Assembly (NCBI RefSeq): GCF_900163865.1
Contig: NZ_FUKU01000067.1
Location: 124,001-188,000, forward strand
From: Sphingobacterium sp. JB170
GTDB taxonomy: Bacteria > Bacteroidota > Bacteroidia > Sphingobacteriales > Sphingobacteriaceae
Direction: 5' to 3'
Length of the DNA stretch: 64,000 nt
Positions 17,890 through 26,409 of the stretch are shown here, in pieces. Every line of letters begins with the position of its first letter. Positions within the stretch are counted from its first letter, which is position 1. The notes below the pieces were generated by a model, which made no database searches, was not told where the DNA came from, and saw only the letters and a list, made by a program, of their open reading frames with translations. Position numbers and translations under genes: made by a program.

Positions 17890-19263
17890 ATGTTGTTGCA
17901 AAGTATCAAAGTAAAGAGTTTAGAGGAGAACACGTACGGAACAGGAAACCTTGACCTTACCCCCTTGATTTCTTTCCTGCAGAAGATCCTTTTAAAGAAT
18001 GGCGAGAAACTAAAACGTCTTCCACAATCGGTTCTGGAATTGATCCAAGAGACGGAAGAGGCATTCTCGAGCTTAAATCAAGATAATCTAGCATCCTACA
18101 AAGAGGTGTTTGAAATGATTTACTTATTCGAGAATGGATTACGCGTAGAGGAGAAAGGGATTTGGGCACTGGGTTATCCAGTTCCGCAAGAGGTATTCTA
18201 TGGAACAGAAGACTTCTATGGCCTTTTTGATTATAACACCCAGCTTGTACCCAAAACAAAGAATAAAAACGTTACACCAATTAAACAACTCTTATATAGT
18301 GTTATTTTGGAACGTTTTTATGGAGTACCTAATCGTAACAAAATACTAACCTACACGGTGACCAAGGATCAAGTAACTTATTTTTATGAATTATCCATCG
18401 ACTTTACCTTCGTCGACATCACTCGGGTTAGTGAGCTTCCGATTATCAATCTGGCTTCGCTGCGGGATAAAGAAGAGTATTCGCCCGAAGATCTAGAACC
18501 AATTTTCGAAGTATTAGACCCTAAAAAATTTGAATTCACCGGATTTACATTACTGAAATTCCAAGACAAAACACAGGCCTATAATGCAGAAAGGTTGCGC
18601 ACGCTGACGACAGAACTATCGGATACCGATCCGGAAATATTTTTCGATAAATTGCATAAAGCCCTTTCCGATATTACGCAGAACTCGAAAATAACCTGTT
18701 CACTGTTACCATTAGGCAAATTAAACGGTTATCCAATAGCCTCCACAGGGTGTGATATCAACAGTATATTTTTTCGCGAGATTCAAAAAAAGTTAAAGAC
18801 CGGTGATTTAGATCAAGATATAACGGCTTACTTAGAAAACCCTTTTCCCATCATCTCTGGCGTAGAGACATCGCTTGACACCGAGCATCCGGTATTTCGC
18901 AAAATTATTGAACGTAAACGCTTAGCCTCTTATATTTGTATTCCGCTGCGTCACCGCAAGGATTTAGTCGGTTTCTTAGAACTATACAGCATCATTCCAG
19001 ACCTTTTAGGTAAGAAAAGTCTATTGATGTGGCATGAATATTTACCACTATTGACCCATCTCACCGCAGAAATACTCGCGGTTTTCAAGACGGAACTAGA
19101 GCGCGTCATACTCGACAACTTTACGGCGCTAAACCCAGCAGTACAATGGCGCTTTAATGAAGTGGCTGCAAATCACCTTACTCCTGCATGGCTACGACCG
19201 CCACGTCTATCGGGAAGGTTAAGTTCGAAAAGGTCTACCCCATCTACGGTGCCATTGACGTGA
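17890..19263 (+). CDS. GAF-domain protein, N-terminal part (gene split by a frameshift)
   Basis: The first half (up to about residue 435) of a roughly 780-residue cytosolic protein type known in Bacteroidota. Seen: a helical N-terminus, then a GAF-like region (about residues 285-420: RKRLASYICIPLRHRKDLVG) and the landmark ALNPAVQWRFNEVAANHL. After this, around base 19170-19200, family-like sequence stops in this frame and the last 20-odd residues are Arg/Ser/Pro-rich out-of-frame translation. The continuation is found one frame away from base 19188 on. GAF domains bind small ligands; the ligand is unknown. Confidence 0.75.
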   Translation: MLLQSIKVKSLEENTYGTGNLDLTPLISFLQKILLKNGEKLKRLPQSVLELIQETEEAFSSLNQDNLASYKEVFEMIYLFENGLRVEEKGIWALGYPVPQEVFYGTEDFYGLFDYNTQLVPKTKNKNVTPIKQLLYSVILERFYGVPNRNKILTYTVTKDQVTYFYELSIDFTFVDITRVSELPIINLASLRDKEEYSPEDLEPIFEVLDPKKFEFTGFTLLKFQDKTQAYNAERLRTLTTELSDTDPEIFFDKLHKALSDITQNSKITCSLLPLGKLNGYPIASTGCDINSIFFREIQKKLKTGDLDQDITAYLENPFPIISGVETSLDTEHPVFRKIIERKRLASYICIPLRHRKDLVGFLELYSIIPDLLGKKSLLMWHEYLPLLTHLTAEILAVFKTELERVILDNFTALNPAVQWRFNEVAANHLTPAWLRPPRLSGRLSSKRSTPSTVPLT

Positions 19264-20210
19264 AGGGTTCCACCGAGCTGCGAAACGACATTTACCGTAA
19301 CGATAACATCGCCAAAGTAACGCTCTTGGACAAGTTCTTAGAACGCCTATCTTCCCAGAAGAGAAACAAAAAGATAAATCAACTCGCAAAAAAGTCCACA
19401 ACCATCAGACACTGGTTAGAAGGCCCTGCTTATGAACGCTATCTGTTGGATACATATGTCTTTCTAAACGAAGAATTACATGTCCACCTAGAAGAATTAA
19501 AATCCGACAACAACGAACTCACCGATGAAATAGACAACTTCCTAGCCATCGTAAAAAAATTACAGGGCAAACACAGCGATAGATTCGAGTTGTCGCTGCA
19601 GCAGCTCAATAGATTGATAAAAGAAGAAGTGCAATTTTTCAATGCTACTGTACAGGAAATTTTCCCATCCTATTTTGAACTGTTCCGTTCAGATGGAATT
19701 GAATACGATATGTATGTCGGGCAATCGATTACACCGACCCAAAAGTACAATACGTCATTTCTTCATGAAATCCGAAAACAACAGATTATCTCAATGGCAC
19801 GCATCGCTAGACGTGCAGCACGGGAAGCAGAGACACTGCCGATACACATGCAAGTTACATTGTTGATGTTTGTACACGGCTCACCGATCGATATCAGTTT
19901 TCGAGAAGATGAACGCCGCTTTGATGTTGAGGGTGGATATAACATCCGCTATCAAATGGTGAAGAAAAGAATAGATAAAGCCCGCATAAAAACCAGTGGC
20001 GAACGTTTAGTGTCCCCCAACACAATAGCAATTGTATTTCAAGGAAGCGTGCTGGAGGAAGAAATAACGAAGCTCCTTTCTCAGGTCGCAGCAGAAGGGT
20101 ACGTGAAAACAGATTTTAGCTTTTCCACACTCGAGGAGATAAAAGGCGTGAGCGACCTGCGAGCAGTGCGGGCTGAGGTTCTTTTAGATCAAATTGAAAC
20201 TTTAACTTAA
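19188..20210 (+). CDS. GAF-domain protein, C-terminal part (continuation after frameshift)
   Basis: The 340-residue second half of the gene starting at 17890. Landmarks of the same family protein: KVYPIYGAIDVKGSTELRN, YVGQSITPTQKYN, LMFVHGSPIDISFREDERRF, YQMVKKRIDKARIKTSGERL and IKGVSDLRAVRAEVLL. The ATG at 19188 lies inside the preceding reading frame (76-bp overlap) and is probably just the first ATG after a -1 shift (frame of 17890 to frame of 19188). No classical slippery heptamer is visible, so mutation or sequencing error is more likely than programmed shifting. The Omp85-type gene follows after 3 bp. Confidence 0.75.
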   Translation: MATTATSIGKVKFEKVYPIYGAIDVKGSTELRNDIYRNDNIAKVTLLDKFLERLSSQKRNKKINQLAKKSTTIRHWLEGPAYERYLLDTYVFLNEELHVHLEELKSDNNELTDEIDNFLAIVKKLQGKHSDRFELSLQQLNRLIKEEVQFFNATVQEIFPSYFELFRSDGIEYDMYVGQSITPTQKYNTSFLHEIRKQQIISMARIARRAAREAETLPIHMQVTLLMFVHGSPIDISFREDERRFDVEGGYNIRYQMVKKRIDKARIKTSGERLVSPNTIAIVFQGSVLEEEITKLLSQVAAEGYVKTDFSFSTLEEIKGVSDLRAVRAEVLLDQIETLT

Positions 20211-20213
20211 TCA

Positions 20214-22784
20214 ATGCGTATGGCTTTAGGGAAAATATCTTTATTAACTTCCTGCTTTACAGCACTCTCCTGGTTAAGCTATTCTCAGACGCCCGACAGT
20301 GTAACAGTCGCTGTCGCGCCGCAATACGATGACGTCGGTATGGTGCATCGGTTTTGGCTTGGTGACAGTTACAGGCAGCTCTACAGCACTCCGGTAAAGA
20401 TACGGGTCATGGAGCTCGGTAAAGAAAAAGGTGGCCTCAAAGTGGTAAAGCTCGGTGGCGGCATGCAGACGCAATCCTTACGCTTGGTGGACAGTACCGG
20501 ACGAGAATGGGTGCTGCGCTCTATCCAAAAATTTCCTGAACGCAGCCTGCCCGAAAGCCTTCGTAAAACAATTGCAAAAGACATCGTTCAGGATCAGATA
20601 TCTATTGCACATCCCTTTGGTGCATTAACCGTCCCTCCATTTAACGAAAAGCTAAATCTTCCCCACGCTGCTCCTCAACTGGTGTATGTAGGGGACGATC
20701 CCGGACTCGGCGAATATAGAGAGCTCTTTAAAAATAGGTCTTATATGTTTGAACCGCGCATGCCCGATCAAGAAAGCGACACCGACAATACGCTCAAGGT
20801 TATTCGGAAACTCGTGGAGGATAATGATAAATGGGCCGAGCAAAAATTGACGCTGCGCGCCCGCTTACTTGATTTCGTCCTAGGTGATTGGGACCGCCAT
20901 GAAGATAATTGGCGCTGGGAACCTCGTAAAGAAAAAGGCAATAAAATTTATACGCCTGTGCCGCGTGATCGTGATAAAGTGTACTACAAGACCTCCGGCG
21001 TGTTTCCTGTTTTGCTCTCCTACCAATGGCTTAAAGCAAATGTACAGCCATTCGGTCCGAAAATTAGAAATGTCGCCCATTGGAACTTCAACGCTCGGAA
21101 TTTCGATCGTTTTTTCTTAAACAGGTTAAGCAAAGATGACTGGCAGCAAGAGGTTACCTTGATACAGAATACATTGACGGACTCCTTGATCGATTTCGCT
21201 ATGCGGCAGATGCCGGATACGATTGTCGCGCTGAGTGCACCGGAGTTGACCACTAATATACGCGCCCGGCGGGATGGCCTGATGGAAACATCACTGAGTT
21301 ACTATGCGTCCCTAGCGCGCATTGTGGATATACCGTTCTCGGGAAAGAATGAGTTCGCAAATATCCACTACCAAAATGACGGGCGCATAACGCTAAATGT
21401 CCATAACAAAAAAAAGGACGGTACCGAAGGACGCTTACTCTTCGAGCGGACTTTTCTTCCCCAAGAGACCGAGGAAGTCCGTGTATACGGAATCGCCGGT
21501 CAGGATGTGTATAGCTTGGAAGGCACGGGCAAATCACCGATCAAACTGCGCGTGATCGGCGGAAGTGAATACGACCAGTATGCCAGCACTGAGAACTTTC
21601 AAAACCGACGTAAGGTATGGCTTTACGAAAATAAGGACACCGCCGCGAACTCATGGAATGATCTTGCCCACGTACGCATGCAACTAAAAAAAGATAGCGC
21701 GGTACATGATTACCAGTATGACAGCTTCGTCTACGACCGGAAAGGGACGTTACTCAACCTCAGTTATGGAATCGATCGCGGACTAATTTTCGGTTTAGGC
21801 TACCTGATCGAGAACCAAGGATTCCGTAAAACGCCCTTTGCGTACCGTCACGAATTTATAGCAAGCTATCTCACTAGGCGCGAATCATTTATATTTAGCT
21901 ATTCGGGTATTTTTAAGGAGCTCATCGGATCACATGACCTAACAATCAACCTCTCCTCATTAGGCCCCAAGAACCTGAGTAATTTTTTTGGATACGGTAA
22001 TAAAACCATTTATGAAAAGAGCGAGAAAGGGATCGGATTTTACCGTAATCGTTATGATCTGGTTGATGCGGATATATTGTTAGAAAATAATTTTAGCGAT
22101 CATTGGAAAATATATTACGGATCATCCGCTCAGTTTTACACCAGTAGAAGGGAGAATAACCTAGGCCGATTTTTCGAGGAGTGGTACACGCAGAGTCCCG
22201 ATGAACAACCCTATGGTGATAAATTCTTCACCGGAATAAGCGTGGGAGGAGAATACGATAGCAGAGATCATGTCGCAAATGCTAAAAAGGGAATATGGTG
22301 GACTACTAGATTGAATTGGAATTCGGAGCTCGGGGGACAGCAACAGCAGCACACTTCTTTACAGTCATCCTTTAGTTTCTACAAGTCGATTGCAAATGAA
22401 GGGATGACACTGGCCAACCGGACCGGTTTTGAAACCGTCTGGGGCGATCCCTATTTTTTTCAACATGCACAAATTGGTGGGGAGCAGAGCTTGCGAGGAT
22501 TTAACTCGCAACGGTTCACCGGCAAAACGGCGTTATATAACAACCTAGAGCTTCGTGTAAAGATGCTCAGCTATGCTTCCTACCTTCTCCCCGGAACACT
22601 TGGGGCAATCGGGTTTTATGATGTAGGCCGTGTGTGGATGACTGGCGAATCTGCCAACAACTGGCATATGGGTTACGGCGGTGGACTCTACTTTATGCCG
22701 GGAGACTTATTAACAATTCAAGGACTGGTTGGCTTTAGTAAAGAAGCGACCTTACCTTATATTAGTGTAGGGCTAGCATTCTAA
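20214..22784 (+). CDS. Omp85/BamA-type outer-membrane barrel with N-terminal kinase-like domain
   Basis: An 856-residue protein with a signal peptide (cleavage near SYSQ). The C-terminal part (about residues 500-856) is a BamA/TamA surface-antigen barrel: FGYGNKTIYE, VGGEYDSRD, the Omp85 motif GGEQSLRGF, GFYDVGRVWM and terminal ISVGLAF. The N-terminal part (about 40-370) has an arrangement like atypical kinases of the CotH/Fam20/HipA type: a glycine-rich loop with downstream Lys (LGGGMQTQSLRL then VLRSIQK), a catalytic-loop-like FVLGDWDRHEDNWRW, and a metal-binding-like YTPVPRDRDKVYY. The barrel assignment is firm; the kinase reading is inference from motif order. It is the last gene of the operon with the metallophosphatase. 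Confidence 0.85.
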   Translation: MRMALGKISLLTSCFTALSWLSYSQTPDSVTVAVAPQYDDVGMVHRFWLGDSYRQLYSTPVKIRVMELGKEKGGLKVVKLGGGMQTQSLRLVDSTGREWVLRSIQKFPERSLPESLRKTIAKDIVQDQISIAHPFGALTVPPFNEKLNLPHAAPQLVYVGDDPGLGEYRELFKNRSYMFEPRMPDQESDTDNTLKVIRKLVEDNDKWAEQKLTLRARLLDFVLGDWDRHEDNWRWEPRKEKGNKIYTPVPRDRDKVYYKTSGVFPVLLSYQWLKANVQPFGPKIRNVAHWNFNARNFDRFFLNRLSKDDWQQEVTLIQNTLTDSLIDFAMRQMPDTIVALSAPELTTNIRARRDGLMETSLSYYASLARIVDIPFSGKNEFANIHYQNDGRITLNVHNKKKDGTEGRLLFERTFLPQETEEVRVYGIAGQDVYSLEGTGKSPIKLRVIGGSEYDQYASTENFQNRRKVWLYENKDTAANSWNDLAHVRMQLKKDSAVHDYQYDSFVYDRKGTLLNLSYGIDRGLIFGLGYLIENQGFRKTPFAYRHEFIASYLTRRESFIFSYSGIFKELIGSHDLTINLSSLGPKNLSNFFGYGNKTIYEKSEKGIGFYRNRYDLVDADILLENNFSDHWKIYYGSSAQFYTSRRENNLGRFFEEWYTQSPDEQPYGDKFFTGISVGGEYDSRDHVANAKKGIWWTTRLNWNSELGGQQQQHTSLQSSFSFYKSIANEGMTLANRTGFETVWGDPYFFQHAQIGGEQSLRGFNSQRFTGKTALYNNLELRVKMLSYASYLLPGTLGAIGFYDVGRVWMTGESANNWHMGYGGGLYFMPGDLLTIQGLVGFSKEATLPYISVGLAF

Positions 22785-23076
22785 TCGCTACCATCGTGCA
22801 GCACGTAGATAAAGCGGTGTTTTAGACCTCTTAACCTGTTTGTTTAGTGGTCTAGAAATAGGTGTCCTAAGAATTTCTTAAAACGGCCGCCCAACCGACA
22901 AACAGTGCGAAAGTTATACCGTTAACCGGTCTTCAAGTCCTTTAAACAAAAAAGGAGAAAGCATTACATCGCTATTGGCTAACGCGCGCATTGGAGAGAT
23001 ATGAACGTCGTGTGCAACGATTATAATTCTTTTAAGTATCTTCAGTAATACAAATCGACATCTAGTATTATTATCA

Positions 23077-24594
23077 ATGACGAAATCAACCACATGCCGG
23101 ATCTTATTTGTCGCGGTGTTATTAACTGCGATGACGAGTGTCCTTTTTGGGCAGGAAAAACCAAACGTAGTACTAATTTATTGCGATGACCTGGGTTACG
23201 GTGATCTCAGTAGCTACGGGGCAACAGAAATCGCAACGCGCCACATCGATAAATTGACACAAAACGGAACGAAATATACGAACGCCCATAGTACATCTGC
23301 GACATGTACTCCCTCCCGTTATGCTTTAATGACCGGCATATACCCATGGCGTAAGCAAGGGACGGGCGTGCTTGCCGGCGATGCTAAATTAATTGTGCCC
23401 ACAGATAAAGTCACGCTACCAAAGGTGTTTAAACAGGCTGGGTACAAAACGGCAATCGTCGGTAAATGGCACCTGGGCTTGGGAGGTTCGGTGACCAAAA
23501 ACTGGAATCAGCCAATACGTCCTGGCCCTAATGAAGTAGGTTTCGATTATTCGTTTATATTTCCCGCTACCGCGGACCGGGTCCCTACGGTATTTCTTGA
23601 AAATCACTCCGTTATTGGCCTAGAGGCGCAGGATCCTATCATGGTGGATTACCAAAAGAAGATTGGCCAGGAACCAACAGGGGAAGAAAACCCCGAATTA
23701 CTTAAAATGCAGGCATCACCAAACCACGGACACAACAATACAATCATCAACGGTATTGGCCGTATAGGATTTATGACCGGTGGTCTCCAGGCGCGGTGGG
23801 TAGATGAGGAAATCACTCCCACATTCTTAACGGTCGCCAAAAATTTCTTGGAAGAAAGCAAAGAAGATCCTTTCTTCCTATTTTTCTCTATGACAGAACC
23901 ACACGTCCCTCGAATGCCCTCGACGTTGTTTAAAGGAAAAAGTGATTTAGGCTATAGAGGCGATGCAATCCTACAATTGGATTGGACTGTAGGGCAAATT
24001 CTAGACAAATTAGAAACGCTAGGCATAGCGGAAAATACGATCATCATTTTCAGCAGCGATAATGGCCCCGTTTTGGATGATGGTTACCTCGACGGCGCTG
24101 CAAAATTCAAGAACGTCCATAAACAGTCCGGTCCGCTACGCGGAGGGAAGTACAGTATTTTCGAAGCGGGCACACGCGTTCCACTTGTCATTTCCGGTCC
24201 TCAAATTCCTAAAAATAAAACTTCCGACATTCTCGTTTCCCAAATTGACATCCTCGCATCAGTTGCGCAACTCCTCAACCTGCCCAGCCCAGCGGATGCT
24301 CGCGACAGTCATCCGCTGGCCACTTCCCTTTTTGGAGCGGCCGAAATCGGTCGCCCTTATTTGATCGAGCATGCAGGTTGTTTAGCCATCCTTAAGGATG
24401 ACTGGAAATATATAGAACCAAGCCATAGACCTGCCTACAACAAGCTTACGGATATTGAACTTGGAAACAGCACGCAGCCGCAGCTATACAACCTACAGCA
24501 TGATATAGGAGAAACAAAAAACATAATCAATGAGCACCCAGAGATAGCCAAAGAGCTCCAAGAAATATTAGAAAATGAAAAATTGAAAAAGTAG
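23077..24594 (+). CDS. S1-family sulfatase (arylsulfatase A-like), secreted
   Basis: A 505-residue periplasmic sulfatase. Seen: signal peptide (1-25), the metal-binding CDDLGYGDLSSYG, the sulfatase signature CTPSRYALMTG whose Cys77 is the residue converted to formylglycine, VGKWHLGLGG, FFSMTEPHVPR, and SSDNGP with metal-binding DN. All catalytic elements look intact. It hydrolyses sulfate esters, probably from carbohydrates, but the substrate is unknown. It stands alone: a 292-bp gap before it, an insertion-sequence relic after it. A maturation enzyme is needed elsewhere, because the SUMF1-type protein in this window lacks the required cysteines. Confidence 0.93.
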   Translation: MTKSTTCRILFVAVLLTAMTSVLFGQEKPNVVLIYCDDLGYGDLSSYGATEIATRHIDKLTQNGTKYTNAHSTSATCTPSRYALMTGIYPWRKQGTGVLAGDAKLIVPTDKVTLPKVFKQAGYKTAIVGKWHLGLGGSVTKNWNQPIRPGPNEVGFDYSFIFPATADRVPTVFLENHSVIGLEAQDPIMVDYQKKIGQEPTGEENPELLKMQASPNHGHNNTIINGIGRIGFMTGGLQARWVDEEITPTFLTVAKNFLEESKEDPFFLFFSMTEPHVPRMPSTLFKGKSDLGYRGDAILQLDWTVGQILDKLETLGIAENTIIIFSSDNGPVLDDGYLDGAAKFKNVHKQSGPLRGGKYSIFEAGTRVPLVISGPQIPKNKTSDILVSQIDILASVAQLLNLPSPADARDSHPLATSLFGAAEIGRPYLIEHAGCLAILKDDWKYIEPSHRPAYNKLTDIELGNSTQPQLYNLQHDIGETKNIINEHPEIAKELQEILENEKLKK

Positions 24595-25194
24595 TATAAT
24601 ACGGCGCTCCGTTTCGCAGAATTACTTCAACGTTGGCCTTAATAGTTTACAAATGAAAAAGACCCCAGATACATTACACCTACCTTCAAAGCAAAAGTTA
24701 CTAATTGGAGGGAGCTGGCTCCGGGCATGGGCTAAATTGCACATAGGTTAATACGTGGACAGAAGAATTTCGAGCCAATGCCGAGTCGGCATTTCTATCC
24801 AATAAAACTGTTTCTTAAAAAACGCAGCAGAAAAGAAGCTGCATTCGCAGATCGAAAAACTAGAAGTTGAAGGTGAATTTTAGAAAAGGACGTGAGAAAA
24901 CAGTTTATCGCATAAGTTGTCTCGTTATTTCCCCTCCCCTGAAATCTTAAGCATCGATCCCGACGGAACCTCCCGTTTTCTGCTCCGTAGAAAACTAGAA
25001 AATATTGTGGGCACCACTATCGATCGTATAAAAATGGTAAGCTTTTAGAGGGTTGAACAATCGACATACCATTCGCGAATATCTAAGAGGCGTTCCCTAT
25101 TTGACACGGTCCCTACATTTCAATCACCAGATACGGAACATATTAGCCGGCTATCGTTAAAATCAGGCTCGCTCCTCCCCTTCATTGTTTATAT
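24595..25194. other. gene-free stretch with transposase relic
   Basis: 600 bp without an intact gene. The first half holds an IS3-like relic (separate entry). The remainder (about 24900-25190) has short protein-like pieces in changing frames but nothing identifiable. Confidence 0.5.
24654..24895 (+). pseudogene. IS3-type transposase OrfA relic
   Basis: Starts with ATGAAAAAGACCCC and in shifting frames gives YITPTFKAKV (compare the usual YTPEFKAKV of OrfA), an LAPGMG.IAHRLI piece in the helix-turn-helix position, and AEKKLHSQIEKLEVEGEF (compare the leucine-zipper end LYxQIGxLxVENDFLKK). Several stops and frameshifts break it. No terminal inverted repeats were found. Confidence 0.55.
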
Positions 25195-25461
25195 TTATAG
25201 TTCTACTTCAACGATCGACTTTAAGGGAATCAAAACGCCGCTTTTTATTTGGACATATTGCTCGGTCAATGACCAAACCGTTGTCTCAATACGTTTTGGT
25301 CCGTCCTCGGTCTGAAATACGATAGTTGTTTTAGACTTAAATTCGTTTCCTAATCGTTGAGCAGAAAGCAATTTCTCACGTAATGAAATAGACTTATCTT
25401 CATCCGCGGGAATAATCCTGTATTCATTTATATGCTCCTTTTCAATAATCTGACCTACCAT
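25195..25461 (-). CDS. small conserved-looking protein of unknown function
   Basis: An 88-residue soluble acidic/basic mixed protein (SISLREKLLSAQRLGNEFK, then beta-strand-rich TTIVFQTEDGPKRIETTVWSL and IKSGVLIPLKSIVEVEL). The C-terminal half looks like a small SH3-like or PilZ-like beta barrel, but this is only an impression. It is divergent from the acyl-ACP thioesterase gene across a 133-bp region that contains a perfect palindrome. I cannot name a family. Confidence 0.65.
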   Translation of the reverse strand: MVGQIIEKEHINEYRIIPADEDKSISLREKLLSAQRLGNEFKSKTTIVFQTEDGPKRIETTVWSLTEQYVQIKSGVLIPLKSIVEVEL

Positions 25462-25499
25462 ATTTATTTAAAAATTATAATCTAACCAATATCTAAATT

Positions 25500-25513
25500 C
25501 CACAAATTTGTGG
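25500..25513. promoter_or_regulatory. perfect palindrome between divergent genes
   Basis: CCACAAATTTGTGG is a 14-bp perfect palindrome, 38 bp upstream of the minus-strand small gene and 81 bp upstream of the thioesterase. A dimeric regulator could bind here and act on both genes. Confidence 0.4.
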
Positions 25514-25594
25514 TTAAAGATAAAAAATAGCAATCTTTGTTTTATATATAACACCAAATTCATTACATTATTGCAAATTTAGGACATTTACCCT

Positions 25595-26314
25595 ATGGAG
25601 TCACCAATTTTTTCAAGTCGCTACAAAATAAACTTTACGCAGTGTTACGCGAACGGCTTATTAAAATACAGTGAACTCAGTAATTTGCTGCAGCTCACTG
25701 CTTCCGAGCATGCCGAAGAGCTGGGCTTTGGCTACCGAGAAATGGCTAAAAAATCACAATCGTGGGTCCTGAGTAGGGTGCGCATAGAAATAGTGAAATT
25801 GCCCCAGTTTCTCGAAGAAATAACAATTAAAACGTGGATTCAAGACTTTAAGGGAAATCGCTCGGTACGGAACTTTGAAGTACTTAAGGGTGATGTTATA
25901 ATCGCAGCAGCGAGCAGTTTTTGGGCTGTCTTTAATACCAAAGAGCGCAAATCAGAACATTTAGCCATCGAAGTCGATCCGGCAATCATCTTGCCGGAGA
26001 AAACAGCCACAAAGAATCCTTTCAAACGGATCGAAATGGCAAAAGAATTCGATATGCGAAGCGATTATGTACCTAAACTCTCCGATTTAGATATCGTCAA
26101 TCACGTCAATAACGTAAAATACACCGATTGGTGCTTGGACTGTCTACCTCCAGAGGTCGTGCTCCAGCAGCCTTTCAAATTCATTGACATCAATTACCTT
26201 AAAGAATTAAAACTCGGTCAATCGGTCACTGTGCATACCCTGATGCGGGCCGGGCGAGTCAATTTCGTTATTAAGCGCGAAGATAAATCGATATTCACGA
26301 TGGAGCTGTCCTAA
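25595..26314 (+). CDS. acyl-ACP thioesterase (double hotdog, FatA-like)
   Basis: A 239-residue cytosolic thioesterase that releases fatty acids from acyl carrier protein. Seen: first hotdog domain (about 5-130, KINFTQCYANGLLKYSELSN, SWVLSRVRIEI, IKTWIQDFKGNRSVRNFEV) and second domain with the conserved catalytic stretch LSDLDIVNHVNNVKYTDWCL. The latter contains the Asn-His-(Cys/Glu) active-site residues of the PF01643 family. Length is normal for bacterial members. It is single and plus-strand, with a bidirectional terminator after it. Fatty-acid chain preference cannot be read. Confidence 0.9.
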   Translation: MESPIFSSRYKINFTQCYANGLLKYSELSNLLQLTASEHAEELGFGYREMAKKSQSWVLSRVRIEIVKLPQFLEEITIKTWIQDFKGNRSVRNFEVLKGDVIIAAASSFWAVFNTKERKSEHLAIEVDPAIILPEKTATKNPFKRIEMAKEFDMRSDYVPKLSDLDIVNHVNNVKYTDWCLDCLPPEVVLQQPFKFIDINYLKELKLGQSVTVHTLMRAGRVNFVIKREDKSIFTMELS

Positions 26315-26355
26315 TTGCATCATCTACGCCCCGCAAATAATGACTACCAAAAGCA

Positions 26356-26390
26356 AAAAGGCCAGCTTCCAATAGGTGAACTGGCCTTTT
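26356..26390. terminator. bidirectional terminator, thioesterase / sugar-oxidation cluster
   Basis: The 10-bp arms AAAAGGCCAG (26356-26365) and CTGGCCTTTT (26381-26390) with a 15-nt loop lie between two convergent genes. Confidence 0.85.
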
Positions 26391-26409
26391 AGATACAAAA
26401 AGCAAACGC

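Noticed and set aside
19170..19210. Programmed -1 frameshifting in the GAF-domain gene
   Set aside because: No X XXY YYZ slippery heptamer or strong following hairpin was found; mutation or sequencing error is simpler.
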